64,000 nt of DNA from Alicyclobacillus kakegawensis NBRC 103104 (GTDB lineage Bacteria > Bacillota > Bacilli > Alicyclobacillales > Alicyclobacillaceae), in NCBI RefSeq assembly GCF_001552655.1, contig NZ_BCRP01000007.1:120486-184485 (forward strand). The letters are read 5' to 3'. The position numbers and the translations under genes are program-made. This document shows positions 17,604 to 26,597 of the stretch, one piece after another; the stretch's first letter is position 1; every line of letters starts with the position of its first letter. Below the pieces are notes generated by a model. That model was not told the DNA's origin. It made no database searches and saw only the letters and a program-made list of their open reading frames with translations.

Positions 17604-17764
17604 GGTCCCGCCCCCATCCTCACATCTCCTTTCATCATACCGCATCCGGATTGATACGGAGAGCGCGGGAGGAGAAAAATCATTTTGGTCCCCATTTTGC
17701 TTTTCGAAAGGAGCATAAGGATACAACGCGAATCAATCGGATGTGCGTGCAAAGACCCGCCTTT

Positions 17765-18928
17765 TCATTGAAAGAAATACCCATGCGTAAAACGTGAGGT
17801 GCCCAGATACGCGATGACGACAAACACCACCAGGATCACCGTGAACCACGTTTTCTTCATCCCAACTCCCAATCCTGTGTACATGGGAAAGTAAACCGAA
17901 GCAATTCGAATTGCACTGTAAAATGGGGTATGGCCAGGATAAAAGCTGAACGCTACCAAAAGCCCCATGATGGTGTACAATCGGGAAGCGGTAAGCTCCC
18001 AGTGCTCAGTGGAACGGATGCTCCGAGCCCAAATGAAGCATGCCCCGGCCACGTAAATGACCGCCGTGCACTCGTATGCCAGATGAAGCACCGCTGTAGC
18101 GGTAAATTTTTTCGGTTCTAAGCCCTGGATGAATTGAAACCATGGCCACCGCCAGTACGAATGCCACATCTGCGGCTGCACCTTCGAAAATAGAAGGGGA
18201 TCATGATAAGCCCAACCTAGATATGCCATATACAGTCCCAGCCCGCATGCAGCACCCAGTCCCCAAATCAGTGCCATGGAAAGGAGTCGGTAATTCTTCT
18301 GGAGAAGAGAACGGAAAAACAGAACTAGCGGAAACACCCCTACCAATACCCCTGTCCCTTGCGTCAACGACGTGGCGGCCGCTGAAAATGCGGCCAAAAT
18401 CCACCGCTGGTTGACCGCCAGGAACAGGCTCGCCAAGGTTCCGAAGACCGTCCAGGGCTCTGCATAGATGGTGGAATAGAATATGGCCGCAGGACAGAGA
18501 GCAAATAACCATACGCTCCGAATCCTGGCCGCTTGGCTGAGCCCCATCCTCTTCCCGTACCAATACATCAGCGCCAGCGTCGCAGCCAAGGTCAGCTGCT
18601 CAATGACAACGACGCCCCATGCCCCAAACATTCGCACCAGCATGGGAACGAACGGGAAGAACGCCGTATTCTTATATTTAGCGATTCCAGGAAGGTGCGT
18701 ATAGCCTAGATCCCCGACAATTACGTAATAGAGGGAGTCCCATTGAAACCATAAATGTCCAGGCCTTCTTTGATAAGCCGGGTGGTGAAGCAATACGGGC
18801 CAGAACGTGGCAGACAAGATCAGGAGATCATGTGCGATAAAAGCGAACCATATCCACATCCCTTCACGGTCCGCTACTACCCTCCGGCCAAGGGCTCGAT
18901 AGCGCGCGACCCGGATCACACCTTCCAT
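17765..18928 (-). CDS. Multi-pass membrane glycosyltransferase (PIG-V/GT-C-like)
   Basis: 387 residues with about ten hydrophobic helices. An early WDSLYY acidic motif in the first external loop, followed by KYKNTAFFPFVPMLVR, matches the PIG-V-like mannosyltransferase family, which uses polyprenyl-phosphate sugars. The ATG follows GGGGTAAC and lies four bases after the stop of the preceding gene. It is the last gene of a five-gene minus-strand cluster together with the GT2-GtrA gene, which could supply its lipid-linked sugar donor. Confidence 0.8.
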   Translation of the reverse strand: MEGVIRVARYRALGRRVVADREGMWIWFAFIAHDLLILSATFWPVLLHHPAYQRRPGHLWFQWDSLYYVIVGDLGYTHLPGIAKYKNTAFFPFVPMLVRMFGAWGVVVIEQLTLAATLALMYWYGKRMGLSQAARIRSVWLFALCPAAIFYSTIYAEPWTVFGTLASLFLAVNQRWILAAFSAAATSLTQGTGVLVGVFPLVLFFRSLLQKNYRLLSMALIWGLGAACGLGLYMAYLGWAYHDPLLFSKVQPQMWHSYWRWPWFQFIQGLEPKKFTATAVLHLAYECTAVIYVAGACFIWARSIRSTEHWELTASRLYTIMGLLVAFSFYPGHTPFYSAIRIASVYFPMYTGLGVGMKKTWFTVILVVFVVIAYLGTSRFTHGYFFQ

Positions 18929-18932
18929 GTCG

Positions 18933-19457
18933 TTACCCCCGCTGTATCACTTTTGGCTGATGCCGCTCCAGTCCATCAAATTGAACGATGATCCGATACA
19001 ACTGGTCGGCCAAGGCATCGGTCAAGATGCCGCGACTTTGCGCCAAATATCCTATCGTCTGAATCTCGGCATGTGTTACCAATCTTACATCTCGATTGAA
19101 TGGGATATATGCAGCCGGTACCTTCTGATGTGCCGAATGCTGCTCTAGGTCTTTCAATTTCGCCTCAGATTCTTTCGCATACTGTCGAAGTTGATCCGCT
19201 GTGATGTGTCCGCGTCTGAAATCGTAATATTCCTTCAACATCAACATGGCCGTTCGGTTGACCATCATGTCCGACCGCCAGGCCCCCAGTGAGTAAGTTC
19301 GATAATCTGCACGCGTGGGGCTGGAGATGATAGGCCGGACGTGCCCCCCCTCCTGACGATGGTTTCCGGATACGATAATTCCCAAACTGAAGACGGCGAA
19401 CATCACTACCAGCGATGAGATACCGATTTTCCGCCCCCATTTCCCGCCCATGACCAC
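18933..19457 (-). CDS. Small exported/anchored protein of unknown function
   Basis: 174 residues, not recognised. An N-terminal hydrophobic stretch (about 12-30) serves as signal peptide or anchor. The remainder is soluble, charged and mostly helical (EYYDFRRGHITADQLRQYAK). The start is GTG at 19457, ten bases after GGAG; an in-frame ATG two codons later is the alternative. It sits between two membrane glycosyltransferases with very short spacing, so it probably works with the same surface glycan. Confidence 0.7.
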   Translation of the reverse strand: MVMGGKWGRKIGISSLVVMFAVFSLGIIVSGNHRQEGGHVRPIISSPTRADYRTYSLGAWRSDMMVNRTAMLMLKEYYDFRRGHITADQLRQYAKESEAKLKDLEQHSAHQKVPAAYIPFNRDVRLVTHAEIQTIGYLAQSRGILTDALADQLYRIIVQFDGLERHQPKVIQRG

Positions 19458-19472
19458 ATCACCACTTCTCCG

Positions 19473-20648
19473 TCATGCCTTTATGTGCGCCGAATCGGCG
19501 GGTGTCGATCGATGGCACACGATCTCCGTCCCGGCTAGAAAGATCGCGACGTATTCATATACGAAAAACCGGTCATCCGCATTTGGGAATAACAGTCCAT
19601 GAATGATAATGCTGAATGAAGACACGACCAGGATCCATAACGGTACCCGATGATCCACGCCTCGGCTTGCGCCGGTCGTTCGCCAAGAAAGCCCTGCCGC
19701 TAACAGCAGGATGGCCACCATCAAGAAGTCCATGACCGAAGTGTTTGTGATAAACGCCCAAACTTGTTGAACAACCGTTCTCCAGTAGAAGGACGGAGTC
19801 ATCAGGGAGGCGTTTTTCGTCGGATCGAATTCCCCTGATGAGTAAAACGCGTGCACGAACAAAGTTCCCCAACTGTATCCATGTTGAAGGCGTGAAACCG
19901 TGCCATACAGAAGCACATCAATGACGGTAGATAACCAGACCGTCCATCGAGCCGTGCGTGAATGATACAGCCCGTAAAGAAATAAAACTCCACAAACGAA
20001 AATGAGTATGTCAGGTCGACAAAGCACTGCCAGCGCCGAAAAGACACCAGCCCCTATTAACTTATGTGCCGCGACACAAACCACAAACAAGGTAATCAGA
20101 CACAGGGCCAACGCGTCCGGAGTCATAACCGTCAGGACCCTAAATACCGAGGAGCTGGCCATGAGGGCCGTCGCGGCCAATACACAATAGCTGCTGAGGG
20201 AGACGTCCCGCCGTCTCAGTGACCAGATCAGGCCTACAATCGCTGTGATGGCGACAGAAGCGACGTTGATCACTAATGGAGCCACAATCCACGGCACGGA
20301 AAGTCGATGGAGAATGTATATCAGCCAGATATACAAAGGCTTCACACTATAGAAGGGGACAATTTTCTCGTACAGCTCATAACTGTGATACACGGCCGTG
20401 GTGTACCGAGTACCAATCAGTTGATGAAACTGAGAAGGGGGAATGCTGTGCGCGAGATAGGTAAACAATTGGTGGTGGGTGGCCACGGGATCCGGGTTGG
20501 AGAACGACATGGCAATCCCTATATAAAATACCATGTCCCAGTTGTATTCACGGTTGTGTATCCCGTGAACCAATATGCCGATGACCACTGCACAGTAAAA
20601 CAGACACAGCGACCCAAGTATAACCTTTCTGGAAAGCCATCGAGTCAT
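19473..20648 (-). CDS. Predicted polyprenyl-sugar-dependent membrane glycosyltransferase
   Basis: 391 residues with about ten to eleven hydrophobic helices. The ATG at 20648 follows GGGGGAAG; the frame is open upstream without a start signal. The first external loop carries NWDMVFYIG, an acidic residue next to Trp as in GT-C enzymes. The exact sugar is unknown. It lies 41 bases after the GT2-GtrA gene and 15 bases before the small exported protein. Confidence 0.72.
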   Translation of the reverse strand: MTRWLSRKVILGSLCLFYCAVVIGILVHGIHNREYNWDMVFYIGIAMSFSNPDPVATHHQLFTYLAHSIPPSQFHQLIGTRYTTAVYHSYELYEKIVPFYSVKPLYIWLIYILHRLSVPWIVAPLVINVASVAITAIVGLIWSLRRRDVSLSSYCVLAATALMASSSVFRVLTVMTPDALALCLITLFVVCVAAHKLIGAGVFSALAVLCRPDILIFVCGVLFLYGLYHSRTARWTVWLSTVIDVLLYGTVSRLQHGYSWGTLFVHAFYSSGEFDPTKNASLMTPSFYWRTVVQQVWAFITNTSVMDFLMVAILLLAAGLSWRTTGASRGVDHRVPLWILVVSSFSIIIHGLLFPNADDRFFVYEYVAIFLAGTEIVCHRSTPADSAHIKA

Positions 20649-20689
20649 CAAACTTCCCCCATGCACGATTCTGAGAAACCCAACTCGCC

Positions 20690-21823
20690 TTAGAGCAGAT
20701 TCGTCCGTTCCCGTGTGACGATAACCCGCCTCGAAGACTTCGCGCTGATTTCCCTCCATGTCCACCTGTTATTCGCAAGGAAGTTCCAGATTGTCGAACA
20801 CACAATCCCCCATAATTGGCCCATCAACTCGCTCCAGCGCAACCACAGGAACAGTTCAACAGAGGCCGCGGTCACAAGGATGCCGATTGCTGAGATCGCG
20901 ACGAATACAGGGAACCTGAGTACACGGCGCCAAGCTACGACCGAATCCGTGCCCCGCCACGTCACTCTATCGTTCCACAGAAAATTGTGAGCCATGGCGA
21001 TTAACGAAGCGACCACTGAGGACCCCACCGGATGAAGGTGAAATACGCGCACACACAGGGTCATGACCAACAGATTGACTACGACACCTAATGCCCCGAC
21101 AAAACAAAATAGGTAAAATCTCCGGTCCTCTGGATTGTTGCGAACCAGTTTTACAATGTGCCGCAGAAAGTTCCACTGTTCCCGGAGACTCATTTTTGAC
21201 TCTCCGGCAGTGCGGGACTCAAAACCGTAGGGAATCTCGTGTACGCGAGAATACTTGCCCTTCACCAGGACCTCAATCAATATCTTCCAGCCAATCGGGT
21301 CCAGATCAACTCCTTCCACCACACCCCTTCGAACCCCGAAGAACCCTCCCGTGCAATCAGAAATGTTCCTGAGTTTATGAATGGAGACCCTGGCAATGGT
21401 TCGAGCCGTCCAAGAAACAAATTTCCGGAAAAGATTCAGACCACCGTCTGATCCGCCCTCAATGAAGCGACTTGGAATCACCACATCGATTCCATCGTGG
21501 AGACGGTCGATAATGGTCGGAATCAACTCGGGCGGATGCTGCAGGTCCGCGTCCATCACGACCAAATATTGACCTTGCGCCCTTTGGAATCCCTCGACCA
21601 CAGCGGTGCCTAAACCTTTATTCGTCGTCCGGTGGATATACCTGACCTCTGGATGAACCTCGGATAACTCCCAAAGCACTTCCGGAGTGCTATCCGTACT
21701 GTCATCGATGAACCATATTTCATAGGAGTACCCGGCGCCCGCCATGGACGCGTCGATCCGCCGGGTGAGTTCACGAACGTTTTCAGATTCATTGAAAGTG
21801 GGGACCACAATACTCACGTCCAT
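20690..21823 (-). CDS. Polyprenyl-phosphate glycosyltransferase (GT2) fused to GtrA membrane domain
   Basis: 377 residues starting at the ATG at 21823 (MDVSIVVPTFNESENV). The GT2 domain (1-230) shows the nucleotide-sugar site DD (40-41) and DADLQHPPE (91-99), the dolichyl-phosphate mannosyltransferase pattern. A GtrA-like domain with four helices follows (about 250-370). Such proteins charge polyprenyl phosphate with a sugar and may help flip it across the membrane. It probably supplies donors to the two membrane glycosyltransferases downstream. Confidence 0.9.
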   Translation of the reverse strand: MDVSIVVPTFNESENVRELTRRIDASMAGAGYSYEIWFIDDSTDSTPEVLWELSEVHPEVRYIHRTTNKGLGTAVVEGFQRAQGQYLVVMDADLQHPPELIPTIIDRLHDGIDVVIPSRFIEGGSDGGLNLFRKFVSWTARTIARVSIHKLRNISDCTGGFFGVRRGVVEGVDLDPIGWKILIEVLVKGKYSRVHEIPYGFESRTAGESKMSLREQWNFLRHIVKLVRNNPEDRRFYLFCFVGALGVVVNLLVMTLCVRVFHLHPVGSSVVASLIAMAHNFLWNDRVTWRGTDSVVAWRRVLRFPVFVAISAIGILVTAASVELFLWLRWSELMGQLWGIVCSTIWNFLANNRWTWREISAKSSRRVIVTRERTNLL

Positions 21824-21938
21824 CAGTCTTCGATACCTCCCAAAACGTGACGCTGTTACCCATGCACCTGACAATAACCCCGATGCCCTCCGGGATGGCC
21901 TAATGTGCCCAGCTTGCCCACGCTTCACATGTAGGAAC

Positions 21939-23105
21939 TCACCAATGTTCCAGCAGATAGTCGGCTATTCTTTTGGAAGCTTTTCCGTCCCGATGGTCAA
22001 AGAATCGATCCCGAAACCGCTCAATCACTGTAGCGTCGAAATCCCCCTGTTTGATCCAATTGGCGAGCGGTTCGGTTTCCGTGAACATCGGACCTGGGAT
22101 GAAGGAGGTGTAGTCATAGTAGAAACCACGTTCGGACATATACTCCTCCAAGTCTGTGGCGAAAAACGCCATAGGCCTGCCGAGCAAGCTATAGTCGAAG
22201 ATGACGGACGAATAATCGGTTACCAAGATGTCAGATACAATCATCAGTTCCTCTATCGAGAACTGATCCGAAACGCAACAGACGAATTCCTCGTCATACT
22301 GGCCTGGTTTCCAGTCGAGTGTCTTCATGAACGGGTGCAAGTGTACAATGAACGCGTAATCGCGTCCAAGAATTTCCCGCATGAAACGGGCATTGATGGG
22401 ACATTCAAATCGTTTCTGTTGATAGCTCCGGCCGCGAAACGTAGGTGCATACAGGATCAGCTTACGGCCTTTGAGTTTTGGAAATGATTGGTAAAACCGC
22501 ACACAGATCTCGGCGTGCTTGTCCTTGTCAAAAAAAATGTCCGTGCGTGGCAACCCCAACGGCAAAATCCGTTCTTCCGGCATCTGAAAGGCGTCTGCGT
22601 AGTGAGGAACCACCTCGGCCGCGCTGACGAAAACTTTGTCGTAATTGGAATGGATCCTGACGTGTTTGAGATACTCCTGGCTGGGTCCAAACGACTTGCC
22701 CACAGTGCTGTAACCGAATTTCTTGAAAGCGCCGGCGGCATGCCACAATTGTACGATTTCCGTCCCCTTCCGGGCCCGAATCACGTATACCGGGAAATAA
22801 TAGTCATCAATCACGAAATACCGAGAAGTCGCCAAATGATGGCCGGCACGTATCATATAAAACAGCATAGACAGTTTGTCCAACGCCGAACCTCGATACT
22901 TACGAAAGAGCAAGACGCACTTGCCCTGCCATTGTCGCGTCTTCAACTCCCGATACAGGTAGAGGAGATTGCCTTCCGGGTTCGCCGAACGGATAGAGGC
23001 AAAGGTGACTTTGTTCGGATCCACCGAGCATATCCAGCTCGTCACCAGAAAGGCGGCTTGAACGCACAGCTTTGCGAGCAAGTTCGACGTCAATTTATAC
23101 TTCAT
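21939..23105 (-). CDS. CDP-glycerol/CDP-ribitol polyol-phosphate transferase (TagF/TarL family)
   Basis: 388 residues from the ATG at 23105, which follows AGGAGTG. Family motifs are clear: VQLWHAAGAFKKFGY, LPLGLPRTDIFF, LYAPTFRG and LVTDYSSVIFDYSLL. These enzymes transfer glycerol- or ribitol-phosphate units to wall teichoic acid on the inner membrane face. It lies 72 bases downstream of the ruins of a tarJ gene on the same strand. In tar clusters a TarL/TarK-type polymerase follows tarJ, so this gene may once have used CDP-ribitol. Confidence 0.92.
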   Translation of the reverse strand: MKYKLTSNLLAKLCVQAAFLVTSWICSVDPNKVTFASIRSANPEGNLLYLYRELKTRQWQGKCVLLFRKYRGSALDKLSMLFYMIRAGHHLATSRYFVIDDYYFPVYVIRARKGTEIVQLWHAAGAFKKFGYSTVGKSFGPSQEYLKHVRIHSNYDKVFVSAAEVVPHYADAFQMPEERILPLGLPRTDIFFDKDKHAEICVRFYQSFPKLKGRKLILYAPTFRGRSYQQKRFECPINARFMREILGRDYAFIVHLHPFMKTLDWKPGQYDEEFVCCVSDQFSIEELMIVSDILVTDYSSVIFDYSLLGRPMAFFATDLEEYMSERGFYYDYTSFIPGPMFTETEPLANWIKQGDFDATVIERFRDRFFDHRDGKASKRIADYLLEHW

Positions 23106-23176
23106 GGATGTACACTCCTTACAGCTGTCAAATCTGCCATTGCATGATGGTCTCCCCCCCATGAAGTGGTCAGGTG

Positions 23177-23500
23177 CTATCTAGAAAATTCCATGGCACT
23201 CATAAAATCTGCACGCCCGCTGCAGCCGATGCCCACAACGGTAATTCCCCTTTCCAGAACCATTCCGGTGTTCATCACAATCGGATATTCAGTTCCCAGG
23301 ATGGTGACGCCTCCCTCCGGGCGGATGCAGTCGATGGTAGGTGAATGGCACCTTGGCTACTCATCACGCAATCCAAAGCATAGTCAATGAGCAGGTCGCG
23401 GGATTTCATCAATATGATACGTTTTATCTACAAACGAGAACTGGTCGAGCTTGTGGTCCGCCTTGCCTTGCCTGCGCTGCGGAATTTTGGCCGACATGGT
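23177..23500 (-). pseudogene. Frameshifted remnant of tarJ (ribulose-5-phosphate reductase)
   Basis: Minus-strand translation gives three consecutive segments in different frames that line up in order with the C-terminal half of TarJ: HKLDQFSFVDKTYHIDEIP, then YALDCV, then IDCIRPEGGVTILG continuing through VLERGITVVGIGCSGRADF to a TAG at 23179-23177. TarJ equivalents, from memory, are YKLSHFSFVDDVFFINKIP, FECVGG and DYISPEGSIALLG. At least two frameshifts and an in-frame stop separate them, and the N-terminal catalytic half is missing. TarJ makes ribitol-5-phosphate for CDP-ribitol. Confidence 0.72.
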
Positions 23501-23662
23501 CCTGCCTTGAACGCCTATAGGTTAGGCCTCTTAGCTCAAAACTTGTTCAAAAGTCGACATTGTTCGCTTGCCTCGGATAGAACATGATTTGGATACAATG
23601 CAATACTTAAACACACAAATAGAAATTTACAATTTAAGTAAAATAATTATCATGAACTAGGG

Positions 23663-23691
23663 TTGACAGACTATCTTCGTGCCGTCATGAT
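23663..23691 (+). promoter_or_regulatory. Promoter for the GT2-TagF fusion gene
   Basis: Perfect TTGACA (23663-23668), 17-base spacer, CATGAT (23686-23691). It lies in an AT-rich intergenic stretch about 100 bases upstream of the start codon. Confidence 0.6.
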
Positions 23692-23797
23692 ATCGTGAAG
23701 ATGATAAAGCCTGCCGGGGTCGGATGATGGTCGACAGTTGGGGAGCAGTCAATGAGCACCGGACGTACGCGGGATTTCCGGGAGGCTTTGACACGCA

Positions 23798-26089
23798 ATG
23801 CAAACACAATTGCAACGAGCAACAAGCACATGGAATCATCCGAACACCGTCGGCGCAAAAATTAGCGTAATAGTTCCCTTGTACAATGTTGAGGAATACA
23901 TTGAGACCACGATAGGGGGACTTTTAAAGCAGACGTATAAGAACGTGGAATACATTTTGGTTGATGATGGTTCTTCAGACAGAACCTATGATATTGCGTC
24001 TTATTACGCGACACAATACCCACAGATTCGCGTAGTGACGCAGCGAAACCAAGGTCCTTCTGCAGCTCGCAACCACGGCCTGCGGTTAGCGACAGGGAAC
24101 TACCTCTGTTTTGTCGATGCCGATGATGTGTTGCCTGAAGACGCTCTCGAAATCATGTACAAAGCAGCCATTGAGCATGACGCCGACTTAGTGACGGGGA
24201 TCATGGTTCGCTTCAACAGCAAGAGGCGATGGTTGATCTCGATTCACGTGCAGAAAGGCGTCAATGAACCAGGGGAAAAGACGATTTTTTCAAGTCCTGG
24301 ATTATTATATTCGATGGGACCTTGTGCCAAACTGTACAAAAAGGAACTGGTGAAGAACATCTATTTCCCAGAGCACATTCGACTGGGTGAAGACCAACCG
24401 TTTGTTCTACACGCATACCTCAATGCGAAACGAATCTACACAGTTGATTCTGTCGTCTACCATTACCGCGCGCGGGAAGGGGATAACGCGTCGCTGACGC
24501 AAACCGCACTGCACAACCCACTCGAGTCGCTCAATGATCTGTACGAAATGGTAGCAATAGCCGGTAAGCAACTTGGACCTTATCCCGATTTGCAGGCCTG
24601 CTACTTGGAGCGAGTCATTCGGTGTGACATTTGGCCAAGGTGCCGTTCCGCCATCGTGTCTGGGACCCCTGACAACCAGGCGGAGGCTTTGACTTCGATA
24701 TGCGACTGGATCCGCTCGATGGACGATAGGTTGTTCAATCAGGCGCCCAGTATCGCCTACGTCCTGTTGGCGGGAAGCCTGATTAAGTTCAAGCACCTGA
24801 GCCCCCGCGCCTATCGTGCGTATGGGCGGCTGCTTGCGACGGTGCTGTCCAAGATGGACCTAAGCAACTTTGAACACTTGTTTGCAACAGGGTTCATTCG
24901 CGTTCGCAAGAAAACGAAAAACTGGTACCATCGGCGGGTTCGCAACCCCTTGAAACAGAGATTGACCAAGTCGCAAAACGTCATTCTCCGCCGAGCGGTG
25001 TTTCCCGTTGCAAAGCGATTGCCATCGCGCTCACAGAAGATCGTGCTCGCGTCCAACAAATCGGAACAACTGCAGGGGAATCTGCTGGCAATTTACAACA
25101 AGCTGTCGGAGACGGGCTGGCGACCATGCCTTGTCTTGAGACAGAGGAGAAATTTCTGGAACAAATGCAAACAATACTACCACCTTGGAACCGCGAGGGT
25201 GATTGTGATTGACGATTATTATCCACAGCTGTACGGGCTTCATCCAAGACCAGGGGCTGAGGTGGTTCAAGTCTGGCACGCATCTGGCGCTTTTAAGAAG
25301 TTCGGAATCAGTTCGGTAGGAAGCCGGGATTCCAACTCACTTGACTTTGAGATGCGCGCTCACTCAGCAATTACGAAAGCTGTCGTCAGCTCAGCCACCG
25401 TCATCCCGCACTACGCGGAAGCATTCAATCTCCGGCAAGATCAAGTACTGCCGCTAGGGGTTCCGCAGACGGACGTGTTTTTCGATTCCGAGTACATGCG
25501 TTCCATCAAGGCGTATTATTTATCGCACTACCCGGATATGAGGAGCAAAAAGATCCTGTTATACGCGCCCACTTTTCGGGGCACGCCGAAAGAACGCCGG
25601 AGCTTTCAATTACAGCTGGACCTCGAATACATGAAGGAATACCTCAGTAAAAATCACATCCTGTTGCTCAAGCTCCACCCGGCGGTCCGACAAGCCGTAC
25701 AGATACCGGAGCATTTGACGGATTTTGCAATAGATTTTTCCACAATCCCAGACATCAGGGAACTGCTGTTGATCTCGGATCTGCTGATCACGGATTACTC
25801 TTCTATTATTTTTGATTACAGCTTGCTGCGTCGTCCGATGGTGTTTTATGCCTACGACTTAGAATCATATCTCAGTGAGCGTGGATTTTACTATGAATAC
25901 GAAACGTTTGTCCCCGGCCCGATTGCAAGGACGACGGCTGAGGTGGTCGATTACATTATCAAAGGGCAGTTCCCGTTGGATGTGGTGGAACACTTTTCGA
26001 AGAAGTTTTTCGATCACCGCGATGGGAAGTCGACTGAACGGTTCATCAAAACATTTCTCCGCCCGATGAATTCATCAAATAATCTTTAA
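23798..26089 (+). CDS. Bifunctional GT2 glycosyltransferase / CDP-polyol phosphotransferase
   Basis: 763 residues. The N-terminal GT2 domain (about 20-240) has ISVIVPLYNVEEYI, LVDDGSSDRT and CFVDADDVL. A mixed linker follows (about 240-410). The C-terminal TagF/TarL-type domain (about 410-755) has VQVWHASGAFKKFG, LYAPTFRG and LITDYSSIIFDYSLL. That domain is a clear paralogue of the divergent gene at 21939-23105. The architecture resembles enzymes that build sugar- and polyol-phosphate-containing teichoic or capsular polymers. GGGAGG lies 12 bases before the ATG. Confidence 0.92.
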   Translation: MQTQLQRATSTWNHPNTVGAKISVIVPLYNVEEYIETTIGGLLKQTYKNVEYILVDDGSSDRTYDIASYYATQYPQIRVVTQRNQGPSAARNHGLRLATGNYLCFVDADDVLPEDALEIMYKAAIEHDADLVTGIMVRFNSKRRWLISIHVQKGVNEPGEKTIFSSPGLLYSMGPCAKLYKKELVKNIYFPEHIRLGEDQPFVLHAYLNAKRIYTVDSVVYHYRAREGDNASLTQTALHNPLESLNDLYEMVAIAGKQLGPYPDLQACYLERVIRCDIWPRCRSAIVSGTPDNQAEALTSICDWIRSMDDRLFNQAPSIAYVLLAGSLIKFKHLSPRAYRAYGRLLATVLSKMDLSNFEHLFATGFIRVRKKTKNWYHRRVRNPLKQRLTKSQNVILRRAVFPVAKRLPSRSQKIVLASNKSEQLQGNLLAIYNKLSETGWRPCLVLRQRRNFWNKCKQYYHLGTARVIVIDDYYPQLYGLHPRPGAEVVQVWHASGAFKKFGISSVGSRDSNSLDFEMRAHSAITKAVVSSATVIPHYAEAFNLRQDQVLPLGVPQTDVFFDSEYMRSIKAYYLSHYPDMRSKKILLYAPTFRGTPKERRSFQLQLDLEYMKEYLSKNHILLLKLHPAVRQAVQIPEHLTDFAIDFSTIPDIRELLLISDLLITDYSSIIFDYSLLRRPMVFYAYDLESYLSERGFYYEYETFVPGPIARTTAEVVDYIIKGQFPLDVVEHFSKKFFDHRDGKSTERFIKTFLRPMNSSNNL

Positions 26090-26120
26090 CGAGAAAAGAC
26101 TTGTAGAGGATTTGTAGATC

Positions 26121-26153
26121 AAAACCACCCGCGTCCTGCAAGGGAACGCGGGT
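26121..26153. terminator. Terminator of the tRNA cluster, possibly bidirectional
   Basis: ACCCGCGT/ACGCGGGT stem (26127-26134 and 26146-26153). On the minus strand it is followed by GGTTTTG; on the plus strand, after the glycosyltransferase gene, the U-tract is weaker (TTCTGG). Confidence 0.65.
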
Positions 26154-26165
26154 TTCTGGCTGTCA

Positions 26166-26241
26166 TGGTGGGTCATGAAGGACTCGAACCTTCAACCTGC
26201 CGATTAAGAGTCGGATGCTCTACCAATTGAGCTAATGACCC
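26166..26241 (-). tRNA. tRNA-Lys (anticodon CUU)
   Basis: A 76-base cloverleaf, acceptor GGGTCAT/ATGACCC, anticodon loop CTCTTAA, T-loop GTTCGAGTC, encoded CCA. Confidence 0.97.
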
Positions 26242-26244
26242 CTA

Positions 26245-26319
26245 TGGTGACCCTACGGGGATTCGAACCCCGATTACCGCCGTGAGAGGGCGGCGTCCTA
26301 ACCATTAGACGATAGGGCC
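26245..26319 (-). tRNA. tRNA-Glu (anticodon CUC)
   Basis: A 75-base cloverleaf with tRNA-Glu-like D-arm (TCGTCTAATGGTTAGGAC), anticodon loop CTCTCAC, T-loop GTTCGAATC and encoded CCA. Three bases separate it from tRNA-Lys. Confidence 0.96.
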
Positions 26320-26320
26320 A

Positions 26321-26394
26321 TGGCTGCCGGACTAGGACTCGAACCTAGACTAACTGATCCAGAGTCAGTCGTGCTACCATTACACCATCCGGCA
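26321..26394 (-). tRNA. tRNA-Gln (anticodon CUG)
   Basis: A 74-base cloverleaf, acceptor TGCCGGA/TCCGGCA with the U1-A72 pair typical of glutamine tRNAs, anticodon loop CTCTGGA, encoded CCA. One base separates it from tRNA-Glu. Confidence 0.95.
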
Positions 26395-26597
26395 TCACAT
26401 GCCTTGCGGCTCTTCCTTCCGGATCCGACCGCCGACGATGGCTAGTATACTGGGTTGCAAAGCGCTTGTCAATACCGAGTTCGCGATACCGGGTTCGATT
26501 GAGCGCACCTGCTCATTTGGCCACAGCAGCCGCGGAGTCCGGGGCATCTATGTGGGATGCCCCGGCGCAGGCCGCCCGCACAACCCGGGCACGGGGT

